Assembly: GCA_016779605.1 (NCBI GenBank) | Contig: JADHNH010000011.1 | Location: 1-54,726 of the forward strand | Length of the DNA stretch: 54,726 bases | Reading direction: 5' to 3' | Origin: Nevskia sp. | Lineage (GTDB): Bacteria; Pseudomonadota; Gammaproteobacteria; Nevskiales; Nevskiaceae | In this document: positions 1 to 8,763 of the stretch, one piece after another | Numbering within the stretch: the stretch's first letter is position 1 | Layout: every line of letters starts with the position of its first letter | The notes under the pieces: model-generated | What the model was told of the DNA's origin: nothing | The model's database searches: none | What the model saw: the letters and a program-made list of their open reading frames with translations, nothing else | Made by a program: the position numbers and the translations under genes

Positions 1-1
1 G

Positions 2-133
2 GCTCTGGAAACCGCAATTCGCCAGTACCTGGATACCTACAATAAAAATCCGCGGCCATTCGCTTGGACAAAATCCGCCGACGACATCCTGGCTTCGATT
101 AAACGGTTTTGTCAACGAACTTCTAACTCATGA
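2..133 (+). CDS. IS630-type transposase, C-terminal end (cut by window edge)
   Basis: Only the last 43 codons and a TGA stop are present; the gene starts before the window. The residues (ALETAIRQYLDTYN, then PFAWTKSADDIL) match the C-terminal helix region of IS630-family DDE transposases, where a 'YN...P.PF.WT' motif follows the last catalytic acid. The catalytic residues themselves lie outside the window, so activity cannot be judged. The element's right terminus should lie within a few tens of bases after position 133, but I could not identify an inverted repeat without the left end. Confidence 0.75.
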   Translation, partial: ALETAIRQYLDTYNKNPRPFAWTKSADDILASIKRFCQRTSNS

Positions 134-235
134 CACTAGTCTTGCGCAGGCAGAGTCGTGTCTGCTTGGACACTTTCGCTCCTCTCGTCGCTCTCGCCAT
201 CGCCCACCCCTGCGTCACAAACGGGTCAATATCAC

Positions 236-258
236 TCAATTTGTGATTTACAAATTGA
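236..258. repeat. AT-rich perfect inverted repeat between transposase and sulP
   Basis: Nine-base arms TCAATTTGT and ACAAATTGA surround a five-base GATTT loop. The AT-richness stands out from the surrounding GC-rich DNA. It lies 27 bases downstream of the sulP stop codon (sulP is on the minus strand), so it could be a weak terminator, a protein-binding palindrome or part of an IS end. No strong T-run follows on the minus strand. Confidence 0.45.
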
Positions 259-284
259 ATTAGAGAACTACCTGCCGGCGCAGA

Positions 285-1973
285 CTAAATTGGCCGCGAG
301 GCGATCGCACTGATCGCGGCTGCCGCCGAAGCATGCAGGCGCCCGCGCCCGACTTGCTGCAGCAGCCGGGTGCTCTCCAGACGGTCCCTGACTGCAGCCT
401 TCACCTCGGCCAGGTGAACCACCACCCCGCCCTGTCCAAGTGAATCGACCAGGTCTTCGAGCATGTGCAAGGCACTGGCATCGATTGCATTGACCGCGCT
501 GCAGATCAGGATGATGTCGGTCACGCTCGGGCGGGTGCTGATCTTGTGCACCAGAAAGTTCTGCACCGCCGAAGCGTTGCCGAAAAACAGGCTTTCGTCG
601 ATGCGCACCAGCGGCAGCTGGGGCCAGATGTTCAGCTCGTGGTGGCGCTCGACCTCCACGAACAAGTCCGAGTTCGGCGGGTTGCCGACCTCCACGATAT
701 GCGGATTGGCGGTGCGCCAGATGTACAGAAGCAGCGACACCGCCAGCCCGGCGACGAGACCGGCCTCGGCACCGACCGCCAGTACGCCCAAGGCGGTGAC
801 GCACCACGCCATGCCGTCGGCGCGGTCTTAGCGCCATACCTGCCGCTGACCCCGCCAATCCAGCAGGCGCAGCACGGCGACCATGATGATCGCCGCCAGC
901 ACGGCGCGCGGCAGATGCTCGAGAAGCGGCGTCAGCGTCAACGACGAAACGGCGATGAAACCGACCGCGATGACCCCCGCAAGCCGGGTGCGGGCGCCGG
1001 CCGAGTCGTTCACGACCGAACGGCTCAGGCTGCCGGCCACCGGCATGCTGATCGTCAGCGCGGCGACGACGTTGGCCAGGCCGATGGCGACGAGTTCGCG
1101 ATTGGCGCGCACCTCGTGCCGGTGCCGTCGAGCCAGGAGCTGGGCGATCGAGATGCCTTCCAGGTAGCCCACCAGCCCGATGAGGGCCGCGGGCCCCGCG
1201 AGCGTACGGCACTGGTCCCAGTCGGCGGCCGGCAGCCGCAGTGCCGGAAGTCCGCCGGCCAAGTGGCCGACCAGTTGCACGCCGTGACCGTCCAGCCGCA
1301 GCCCGATGGCACCGGCCGAGCCCGCAACCACCAGCAGCAGCGGCATGGTACTGGGAATCGTCACCGCGAACCGCCGGGGCACGCCCAGCGCCAGCAGCCA
1401 GCGCGTCAGCGGCCCGCGTGCGGCCAGAAGGCTGCCGATGGATATTGCGGCGATCCCCAGCGGAATGGCCGAGCTGCTAGGGAGCGCTTCGAGCAGTTGC
1501 CGGCCCTGGTGCAAGGCGCCGCCCGACGCGGCCAGATGCAGGCCCAGCATCTGCGGCAGCTGGCTCAGGATGATCAGCAGCGCAGCGCCCATCGCAAATC
1601 CGGAAATGACGGGGAAGCTCAGGAAGTTGACCAGTACACCCAGCCGCAGCAGACCCAGCGCGAGCAGCATGACGCCGCTCAGCAGCGCCAGGGTCGTGGC
1701 GTCATGCGCATATTCCGCGCTGCCGGCCGCGTGCAAGGGGCCCAGCGTCGTCGCAACCATCAGCGACACCACCGCCACCGGGCCGACCGACAGCGCCGGG
1801 CTGGTGCCGAATACCGCATAGATCAGGGGCGGGGCCATTGCCGCAGAGAGCCCGGCCTCGGGCGGCATCCCGGCGAGCAGCGCGTAGGCCAGCGCCTGCG
1901 GAATCAGCAGGACGGCCGTCACCGCGCCGGCCACGGCGTCGTGCGCCAGGTCGTTGGGTCTGACGGGAATCAT
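285..1973 (-). pseudogene. SulP-family anion transporter interrupted by an in-frame stop
   Basis: Two consecutive open segments in the same frame (828-1973 and 285-812) together encode a full-length SulP permease of about 560 residues. The first holds the multi-spanning membrane domain, including the segment LLIPQALAYALLAGMPP typical of sulfate permeases. The second holds the last membrane helix and a C-terminal STAS domain. They are separated only by TAA at 828-830 followed by in-frame D-R-A-D-G-M, so there is no frameshift and no loss of sequence. In relatives a residue such as Tyr would fit at this spot, and TAC to TAA is one base change (inference). Either the gene is a recent pseudogene making a STAS-less transporter, or this is a sequencing error. 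The 27-base gap behind the TAXI gene suggests one operon. The ATG at 812 has no visible ribosome binding site, so independent translation of the STAS part is unlikely. Confidence 0.85.
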
Positions 1974-2000
1974 CGGGCGGCGCGTGGGATTCAGGGGGGC

Positions 2001-3374
2001 TTACGCACGGGGCGCACCCGCCGCCGGCACCAGCCTGTCCCGGACAAACTTGATGTGCTGACGCAGGATGTAGAGCTGGTCGGCGTACGCGCCTGGGATC
2101 TTGCCGGTGATCACCGACTTTTCGATGTCGCCGAGCCGATCGAGCAAGGCGGCGCGCTGCTCCGGCGACATGTCTTCGAGAGCGGCGCGCTCCAACGCCA
2201 TGAGTTCGCCGTACCGGCGGTATATGCGGCTGTTGACGCGCCAGCGATACAGTGCCGGAACCAGGCGCAGGCCGGGAATGAGCACCACGATGACCGGCAC
2301 CAACACCACGAACGCGCGGTTGACCAGGCTGGCGAGCCAGAACGGCAGCAGGCGGTAGACGATGCTCTTGCCGGACTTGTAGTAGCGGGCGGCGTCGTCG
2401 CTGATCGGGAACTCGTGCTTGAGGGGAGTGGGGAATTCCCCGGCATCCTGCAGCAGCGAGGCTTTGCCGTGCACCTCGCGTGCGGCGTCGATCAGCAGGT
2501 CGGACAAGGCCGGGTGGAGTTCCGAGCGCGCCACCAATTCCACCGTCGGCGCGAGCATGGTCAGCGGCTCGCGCGGCAGGTTTTCGCCCAGGTCGAAGGC
2601 GCCTGCCGGCAATACCAGCTTGCTCAGGTAACGGAAGCGGCGCTGGTATGCATCCGCCTGCGGAAAGCCGTAAAGGCGCACCCCCTTGGTGTGCAGCATT
2701 TCCCTGACCGTGGCGGGACCGGCCGAATCACCGCTCAGGAAGATTGCGTCGGCCTGGTCTGCGACCAGCGCGCTGCGCGCCGCCTCCCCTTCCAGCGCCA
2801 AGAGCTGGGTGGGCGACCGCCCGTCGATCCCGTTGGCCTTGAGCAGCGCCAAGGCGAGAAATCGCGTGCCGCTGCCCTCGGAGCCGACGGCAATACGCTT
2901 GCCCAGCAGTTCCGACAGGCGGTGGATCGGTTTGCGGCTGCGATAGAAGACTGTCAGCGGCTGATAGAACACGCTGCCCAGGGAAACCAGGTCGCCCGTA
3001 TCGCCGGCGCCGGTCACGCCGGCCTGCACGAAACCGATGTCTACACTGCCGTTCGGATCTGTCAGGCGGTTCAGGTTGTCGAGCGAACCATGCGAGGGCA
3101 GGATCATCAGCTTGACGCCGCTGCGCGCCAGGATCTTCTGGTATCGCTCCGCCGCGGAATGGAATGTGCTGCCTTCCGGGCCGCTGGCGATGGTCAGGGT
3201 ATCCGGCGGCGCGGGACGCACGAAGTGAAATGCCACCGCGATGGCGGCCGCACTGAGCAGCAGCACCAGGCCAAGCGACCCGGCCAGATCACGCCAGGAG
3301 ATCCGTGATATCCGCTGCAGCCGGAGCTTGAACGTCGCCTTGCGGCTTTCGGGCTTGTCCTGCGTCACTGCCAT
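2001..3374 (-). CDS. TAXI-family (TRAP-type) solute-binding protein, membrane-tethered
   Basis: 457 residues. After a basic N-terminus there is one membrane segment (about residues 32-52). It is followed by the TAXI solute-receptor fold: TIASGPEGSTFHSAAERYQ, a GFVQAG motif, and GKRIAVGSEGSGTRFLA, typical of the TAXI branch of TRAP binding proteins. A second hydrophobic segment near residues 345-370 (AFVVLVPVIVVLIPG) is followed by a charged cytoplasmic tail with helices. That architecture belongs to a TAXI subfamily anchored at both ends rather than a freely soluble receptor. No TRAP DctQ/DctM membrane subunits are nearby; the immediate downstream partner is the SulP gene, 27 bases away. The ligand is not predictable from sequence. 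Confidence 0.85.
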   Translation of the reverse strand: MAVTQDKPESRKATFKLRLQRISRISWRDLAGSLGLVLLLSAAAIAVAFHFVRPAPPDTLTIASGPEGSTFHSAAERYQKILARSGVKLMILPSHGSLDNLNRLTDPNGSVDIGFVQAGVTGAGDTGDLVSLGSVFYQPLTVFYRSRKPIHRLSELLGKRIAVGSEGSGTRFLALALLKANGIDGRSPTQLLALEGEAARSALVADQADAIFLSGDSAGPATVREMLHTKGVRLYGFPQADAYQRRFRYLSKLVLPAGAFDLGENLPREPLTMLAPTVELVARSELHPALSDLLIDAAREVHGKASLLQDAGEFPTPLKHEFPISDDAARYYKSGKSIVYRLLPFWLASLVNRAFVVLVPVIVVLIPGLRLVPALYRWRVNSRIYRRYGELMALERAALEDMSPEQRAALLDRLGDIEKSVITGKIPGAYADQLYILRQHIKFVRDRLVPAAGAPRA

Positions 3375-3672
3375 TCCTGTGGTTCCGAGTCCCCGGCGAT
3401 GATCTTACACGCCTGAGGGCGGCAGGCACGCCGGCCTGTGTATGGCTTCGATTGCGGCGCTTTTTGCCCGATTGAGCGGCGCACCGGTTGCAGCTCGGCC
3501 GGCGCGTACGTGGGGCGGCCCGTGGCACGGCAAAAACTTCATTTGCATATGATCTCAGCCGATTTCAATTGTCGCCGAAACAACGCTACAATCGGGCGTC
3601 CGCCAGCGTCTTGAGAACCGGCGCTTCCGGTTCCCTGGCCTGTGATGCGCGGACCGGCAACTCGGCACTGGA
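3375..3672. promoter_or_regulatory. Divergent intergenic region between TAXI gene and AraC-type regulator
   Basis: About 300 bases with no coding candidate. It must contain the minus-strand promoter for the TAXI-sulP pair and the plus-strand promoter for the regulator. An AT-richer patch around 3530-3590 is the most promoter-like part, but I could not define convincing -35/-10 pairs. Confidence 0.4.
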
Positions 3673-4704
3673 ATGAAACTCGATTCGCTTGCGTCCATCC
3701 GGCTGACCAATCAAAGCGTCCGCATCATGTGCGACGTCCTGGACGAGGAAGGAATCGACTGGCTGCCGCTGGCGGCGGAAGCGGGCATCGATCCGGCAGT
3801 GGTCGAAGATCCGCAAGGCCGCATCAGCGGTCTGAACGAATTCAATTTCCAGCAAGCCTTCGCACAGGCCACCAGGGCGATTCCCGATCTGTGGTTCCGC
3901 ACCGGCCTGCGTTACCGGGCCACGTCGTTCGGCCCACTGGGCCTGCTCACGCTGGCCGCGGAAACGGTGGAAACCGCCCTGCACCGCGTCAGCGGCTCTT
4001 TGCAGGACCTCACATACTCGCTGGCGAACTACCAGCTCTTTTACGAAGCCGGCGAACTGCGCGGCATGGAAGCGGACAGCAGCGCACTGCCTGACGGCTT
4101 CCGCGAATTCTCCCAGCAGCGTGATCTGGCCGCCGCCACCATGCTGCTCCACGACCTGCTCCAGCATCCGTTTCCGCTCGAGTACATCGAATCGAACCTC
4201 GAGCGTCCGCGCAACTGGTCGGAGTGGGAAGATCATCTGCAGGTCCGCGTGATCTTCAACGCGCAAGCCACGCGCTGGCTGTTCCAGCCGGGCGCCGGCG
4301 CCCTGCGGCTGCCGATGGCCAGCCAGATGCTGGAAGCCGCCTACTCCAGGCTATGCATGGAAATCGTCGAGCAGGCGCGCGCAGTGGATAACTTCGTCCA
4401 GCGCGTTTCCAGCCTGCTGCTGCGCCAGGAAACCGGCGTGCACTCGGCGGCGGAAGTGGCGCGGCTGCTGGCGATGTCGGAGCGCACGCTGCACAGAAAA
4501 CTGGCGCAACGGGAGCTGAGCTTCGGCAAGCTGGTGGATCAGACCCGCGAAAAGCGCGCACGCGAACTGCTCAAGAGCTCGCAACTGCCGATCGACCGGA
4601 TTTCGGAAACGCTGGGCTTCGCCGAGACAGCCAGCTTTTCACGGGCTTTCAAGCGCTGGACCGGCCTGCCTCCCCTGCAGTTCCGCAAGCGCAACGCCGC
4701 CTGA
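3673..4704 (+). CDS. AraC-family transcriptional regulator with arabinose-binding-type N-terminal domain
   Basis: 343 residues. Residues about 10-200 resemble the N-terminal sensor domain of the OruR/ArgR-like AraC branch (PF12625 type). Residues about 240-340 form the double helix-turn-helix: SAAEVARLLAMSERTLHRKL is the first HTH, and the second ends with ISETLGFAETASFSRAFKRW followed by TGLPP, a textbook AraC signature. The start ATG at 3673 has only a weak upstream GGA. The gene converges on the DUF1302/DUF1329 pair, and such pairs are frequently accompanied by AraC regulators, so control of that pair is a reasonable but untested inference. The effector is unknown. Confidence 0.9.
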   Translation: MKLDSLASIRLTNQSVRIMCDVLDEEGIDWLPLAAEAGIDPAVVEDPQGRISGLNEFNFQQAFAQATRAIPDLWFRTGLRYRATSFGPLGLLTLAAETVETALHRVSGSLQDLTYSLANYQLFYEAGELRGMEADSSALPDGFREFSQQRDLAAATMLLHDLLQHPFPLEYIESNLERPRNWSEWEDHLQVRVIFNAQATRWLFQPGAGALRLPMASQMLEAAYSRLCMEIVEQARAVDNFVQRVSSLLLRQETGVHSAAEVARLLAMSERTLHRKLAQRELSFGKLVDQTREKRARELLKSSQLPIDRISETLGFAETASFSRAFKRWTGLPPLQFRKRNAA

Positions 4705-4783
4705 CCCTCAACGCGGAGCAACCGCCAGGGTCCCGGCCCGTCAGGCGGCGCCGTTGCGTGCGCCTGTCCTCCGGGCTTGCCGC

Positions 4784-4817
4784 AAAAAAGAACCGGTGGC
4801 GCATGACGCGCCACCGG
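4784..4817 (-). terminator. Rho-independent terminator for the DUF1302 gene
   Basis: A perfect 10-base stem (CCGGTGGCGC / GCGCCACCGG, 4793-4802 and 4808-4817) has a five-base loop. On the minus strand it is followed by a T-rich run (TTCTTTTTT). It lies between the convergent AraC gene and DUF1302 gene. The T-run is only on the minus-strand side, though the hairpin may also slow plus-strand transcription. Confidence 0.85.
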
Positions 4818-4891
4818 CTTCAAGCAACGTGCCCACAGGAGAGACGGAAATCAAGGACACGTCAGGGGTCCGGTGAGAATGCTGAGAATGC

Positions 4892-6883
4892 TCAGAACTG
4901 GTAGCCGATGCGGAGCGTCACTTCCTTGTCGTAGTCGACGGTGGAAACGATGTTGTTGTTCCGGCCGCCCAGGTTGCCGTTCAGGTAGTTGTAGAACGCG
5001 TTGACCGTCCAGTTGCCGTCCGGCTTCCAGCGAAGGGCCGGCTGCACCAGGAGACCTCCGCGGACGTCCCCCAGGATCGACATGTCGAAGCGCCAGATCA
5101 GGTTCGGGAACGGCTGCTGGAAGGCGAACACCAGGTAGTTGTTGCCACCTCCCTGGCCATTGGCGGCCTGCGCATCGCTGCCGCCCATGCCGCCGCCGTG
5201 ATCCCCGCCCGCATACCGTCCGTACAAGTCGCTCTGCGTGCGATGCTCCCACTGGAACACCATGTAGGTCGCCGGCAGGTTGATGAAGAAGCGCTGATAT
5301 TTCTCCATCACCAGGGCCGTCACCCATTCATGCTTGTGGACGTAGTTGTTCGGATCCAGATCCGGGGCGGTGAAGGTACGGTTGGGCGTGTAGGTAGCTT
5401 CGACGTTGATGATCAACTGGTCCAGCAACGAGCCGGGTTCGGCCGAGATCACGTAGCCGATGCCGCCGCCGTAGTCGTTCTCCGCGCGGTAGTCGCGGTC
5501 GAGATGGCCGCGCAAGCCGCCCGACAGGGCGAAGAACGAGTTCAGCTCCTTGGTCGCGCAGTTGTAGGCGTCCAGGCTGTGCGAATTGTCGGCATCGTTG
5601 CCGGCCGGCAGCGCGCCGACCGCCGCGCAGTTGGCGGAGTTCACGGCAAATGCGCCGGCGGCCATCGCATCCGGGAAATTCGTGATCGCCGTGTTCAAGC
5701 CGGTCACGCCGTTGAGGCGCGAAGCCGCCGCGAAGTGGAACCACTCCTGCGCCGCCTGCGTGCCGGTGGAATCCTGCTGGAACGCCGTGCCGGCCATGTC
5801 CGGCCCGCCGGCCGGGTTCAAGGTGCGGTGAACACCCGACCGGGTCCACTTGAATACCCCATCCGGATTCCAGCGATGCACCGCGATGGCTTGCATGCTC
5901 AGGTCGCCGAACTGCGCCTTCAGGCGCAGGCCGTAGTCGCCGCGGTTGTCGTAGTCGGCGTACTTGTCGTGCACCGTGAACTCCGAAGCGATCACGTTGT
6001 ACGGCGTGTTCGGGTTCGGCAGCACGCTCGGCTGGAATTTCTGGAAGAACGCATCGGCCAGGATGTTGTCGTTGATCTGGTAGTTGATCCGCAGGGCCGG
6101 CGCCGGCACCCGCTTGTCGGAGAACTCCTCGGCGCCCAGATCCAGCGCCGAGTGGCGGCGCAGGTCCAGGCCGTCAACCACGTCCAGGACGCGGAAAAAC
6201 AGCGCCTGGCCCCAGGCGATCTGCTGCATGCCCAGGCGCACGTCGAGCGGGCCGGCGTTGTACTCCATGAACAAGGCCGGGAAGTAGACCTGGTAGTTGC
6301 GGCCGGTCCACTCCATCGGCTGCGGATTGTGCAGCCCGTCGACCTGGTACTTGAAGTAATTCGGCCGCCCGTACAGCCCGCCCGGATTCGAGCGCGAGGC
6401 GGACAGGCCACCCGGGTCGCCGCCGGGCGCATTGGCCGGATTTTCAACCGCGCTGTGTACCTGGCCCGGGCTGAACTGATCGTACCAGCCCGGGTCCACC
6501 ACGCCGCGCAGCTTGGCCTGCAAGGTCCAGTACTGGTTGAACTTGACCTGCGACTCCAGCTCCACGCGGAACATCTGCATGTTGATGACGTTGTTGGCCC
6601 GCTGGCCGCTGCGGCCGCCGCCCGGGTTGTCCGAGAGTTGCGACGTGCAGTAGGTTCCCGCGGGTACGAACGCCACCACCGTAGGCCCGCAATACCCATG
6701 ACCGATGAAGGGATTGCCGCCCTTGATGTTGTTGAACTCGTTTTCCGTCTCGTTGGCCTTGAACGCGGTTTCCGAGCGGACGAAGCCGTCGAAGCTGTAG
6801 TTGATCTCCGCATTGGCCGATCCGGCCACGGCGCCGGCGAGGCCGAGCCCCGCCAGCCAGCACAGCCTGGTTTTGTTGACCAT
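4892..6883 (-). CDS. DUF1302-family outer-envelope protein
   Basis: 663 residues from the ATG at 6883, preceded at good spacing by GGGGAGA; the in-frame TTG 12 bases upstream overlaps that ribosome binding site and is rejected. An N-terminal signal peptide ends in AGSANAE. The mature protein opens with INYSFDGFVRSETAF and ends in RIGYQF, that is, a terminal phenylalanine preceded by alternating hydrophobic residues, as in outer-membrane beta-barrels. It matches the DUF1302 family as I know it, including the motif LGMQQIAWGQALFFRVLDVV. The gene lies 31 bases downstream of the DUF1329 gene. DUF1302/DUF1329 pairs are often found in lipid, steroid or hydrophobic-compound degradation loci beside RND exporters. 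No RND gene is visible here. Exact substrate unknown. Confidence 0.85.
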   Translation of the reverse strand: MVNKTRLCWLAGLGLAGAVAGSANAEINYSFDGFVRSETAFKANETENEFNNIKGGNPFIGHGYCGPTVVAFVPAGTYCTSQLSDNPGGGRSGQRANNVINMQMFRVELESQVKFNQYWTLQAKLRGVVDPGWYDQFSPGQVHSAVENPANAPGGDPGGLSASRSNPGGLYGRPNYFKYQVDGLHNPQPMEWTGRNYQVYFPALFMEYNAGPLDVRLGMQQIAWGQALFFRVLDVVDGLDLRRHSALDLGAEEFSDKRVPAPALRINYQINDNILADAFFQKFQPSVLPNPNTPYNVIASEFTVHDKYADYDNRGDYGLRLKAQFGDLSMQAIAVHRWNPDGVFKWTRSGVHRTLNPAGGPDMAGTAFQQDSTGTQAAQEWFHFAAASRLNGVTGLNTAITNFPDAMAAGAFAVNSANCAAVGALPAGNDADNSHSLDAYNCATKELNSFFALSGGLRGHLDRDYRAENDYGGGIGYVISAEPGSLLDQLIINVEATYTPNRTFTAPDLDPNNYVHKHEWVTALVMEKYQRFFINLPATYMVFQWEHRTQSDLYGRYAGGDHGGGMGGSDAQAANGQGGGNNYLVFAFQQPFPNLIWRFDMSILGDVRGGLLVQPALRWKPDGNWTVNAFYNYLNGNLGGRNNNIVSTVDYDKEVTLRIGYQF

Positions 6884-6914
6884 TGTTCTCCCCAAGGTTG
6901 ATTGCGCGCGTGGA

Positions 6915-8300
6915 TCAGGCCGAGCCGAGGCGCGCGATGGCCTGCACCGTCAGATACTTGTTGTAGACGTCCTCGCCATCCTCGGCGAAGCGCGTCTTGA
7001 AGCCGCCGGCGCACTGCTTGCCGTTGTAGAAACGGCTCATGCGGTTGCTCTGGATGTCGTGGCTCATCACGTACACCCAGGACCAGTCCGGGTTGCCGTC
7101 GGCATCCTTCAGCACCGCCTTGTCGTTGGCGTATTGCGCGAATGCCGGCTCGAAGGACTTCCAGATCTCGCCGCGGCGGTCGAAGGTGATGTAGGCGACG
7201 AACATGCCGTTGCGCGCGTCGATCCAGATGCGCTTCTTCGACACCGGCGCACGCGGATAGCCCACCGGCTCGGCCTCCAGAACGATGACTTCCGGCACCA
7301 GCTCGAACCAGGATTCCCAGAAGGTCTGGCCCTTGGGTCCGCCGTGCGCGGTGTGGCCCCAGTTGTCGTCGTAGCCGCCGCGCCAGTTGATGCCGCCGAT
7401 GGCGCCGAGGAACGGCTTGCGCTCGACGATCTTGTAGTTGCCCCAGGTCAGCATCGGGTCACCCGCCGCCCAGGCGTCGGACAGGAACAGCGTGATGCCC
7501 GGCACCAGCGGCTCGAAGCGCTGGTTGGTGGGGAACTGGCGCACGCGCTTGAACGCCGGCAGGTAGCCGTAGAGGTCGGGGAACTTGCGCTGGTCGTAGT
7601 ACCAGGTGTTGAGGAACGAACTGCCGGCGGCATCCTGCGGCGCGGTGAACCACACGGACTGCAGGCGCAGCAGATCCTTCTTGCCCTGCCACACCTGGCC
7701 GTCCGGGCGCGCGGTGACGTTCAGCTCCGACCACACGAAGCTGTACTGGTAGGCGACTTCGCCGTCCGGGCCGATGTCCCAGTCCGGGATGGCGTACTGC
7801 GAATAGGTATGGCGGCCCCAGGACAGCGTCAGGTTGGACATCGCCTCGTTGCCGTTCCTGGGCTCCGGGAACGGATTGCCGCCGATCCAGGGCTCGCCGG
7901 TGTCGGTGAAAACATTGCCCGCGTCGTCGAGCTTGGCGCGGCCCTTGTTCTTCAGGGTGGCCTGCATGTACTTGTGCGGGAACAGCTTGGTGGCATCCTT
8001 GGTCGAGTCGATGATGTTGATGCGCCGCCCCATCGTCTTGACCTGCTGGAACGCGATCGGGTCGAGCATGTCCTTGACCACGTCGACGTTGTCCGCCGTG
8101 ATCACGTCGCCGGGCTTGATCCTGCCCTTGGTCAGCGCTTCGATCGACAGCAACTCGTCCGGGTAGGCCTTGGTGATGTCGGCGGTGTTGCCGATCAAGG
8201 GCCACAGCGGCGCCAGCACGCCCGCCGTGGAAATGCCCTTGGCGGTCTTTTCGAGCAGCGCACGCCGCCCGTAGTCGAAGTCGTATTTCTTGATGCGCAT
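6915..8300 (-). CDS. DUF1329-family periplasmic protein
   Basis: 461 residues from the ATG at 8300, chosen because AAAGGAGAAACAGCG precedes it; the longer in-frame extension to 8402 has no such site. The N-terminus (YDFDYGRRALLEKTAKG followed by a hydrophobic stretch) contains a twin arginine and could be a Tat-type export signal, although the consensus is imperfect. The body carries recognisable DUF1329 features such as GRRINIIDSTKDATKLFPHKY, NGNEAMSNL and WIDARNGMFVAYITFD. DUF1329 proteins are thought to have a LolA/LolB-like fold and to shuttle a hydrophobic cargo together with the DUF1302 barrel (family knowledge, not shown here). Confidence 0.85.
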   Translation of the reverse strand: MRIKKYDFDYGRRALLEKTAKGISTAGVLAPLWPLIGNTADITKAYPDELLSIEALTKGRIKPGDVITADNVDVVKDMLDPIAFQQVKTMGRRINIIDSTKDATKLFPHKYMQATLKNKGRAKLDDAGNVFTDTGEPWIGGNPFPEPRNGNEAMSNLTLSWGRHTYSQYAIPDWDIGPDGEVAYQYSFVWSELNVTARPDGQVWQGKKDLLRLQSVWFTAPQDAAGSSFLNTWYYDQRKFPDLYGYLPAFKRVRQFPTNQRFEPLVPGITLFLSDAWAAGDPMLTWGNYKIVERKPFLGAIGGINWRGGYDDNWGHTAHGGPKGQTFWESWFELVPEVIVLEAEPVGYPRAPVSKKRIWIDARNGMFVAYITFDRRGEIWKSFEPAFAQYANDKAVLKDADGNPDWSWVYVMSHDIQSNRMSRFYNGKQCAGGFKTRFAEDGEDVYNKYLTVQAIARLGSA

Positions 8301-8763
8301 CGCTGTTTCTCCTTTATGTATGAGTATCCGCAACGAGCCGCCACGCGCGAAAAGCACCCGCGCGGCGGCAGGCAAACCGGGAATGCATGGACCTGTCAGC
8401 AATCATCGGCAAGGCTTTGCCGATCGCATGGAACATCGGCGGGTCGCCGGCGGCAGCAAGGACAGACCGGCGCCAGCCGCCCTGCGCCACCTGGTCTGCT
8501 TGTACACCGCATTTCTTTCCTCCCCTGCTGTCGCCGACTCCCGGCCATGCGCCGCGTATTCAAACCGTCACGCGGCGCAACCTGAGTGGCGCCTTTGTTG
8601 ATTGCCGCGGCCGCTCGCAAACAGCGCGCGGCCAAGCCGATTTTTATGGTGCGGCGACTCTATACGCGGAGCAGGTACGGATTAATGATCGCGTGCGCCA
8701 CGTTTTTGACTTTCAGCGCCACCGCTGCACGCATGGCGCAAATACGGCGCCGCGCCGGCCCGC
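8301..8763. other. Intergenic region, with one GC-rich hairpin
   Basis: 463 bases between the glycosyltransferase stop and the DUF1329 start, both on the minus strand. No believable ORF. It should contain the promoter of the DUF1329-DUF1302 pair. A hairpin at 8609-8633 (arms GGCCGCTCGC and GCGCGCGGCC, 9 of 10 pairs, loop AAACA) is followed on the plus strand, 7 bases later, by a short T-run, but no plus-strand gene ends there. It may instead end or stabilise the upstream minus-strand transcript. Confidence 0.5.

Noticed and set aside
136-139. CTAG after the transposase as an IS630 target-site mark
   Set aside because: CTAG is a known preference of IS630 itself, but with only one end of the element visible the boundary cannot be shown.
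812-830. Frameshift or programmed recoding at the sulP break
   Set aside because: Both halves are in one frame, so no shift is involved. TAA is not a selenocysteine or pyrrolysine codon, and no recoding structure was evident.
465-3308. 947-codon plus-strand ORF over the sulP and TAXI genes
   Set aside because: Composition (Arg/Gln/His-rich) is not protein-like and the minus strand encodes two recognisable families.
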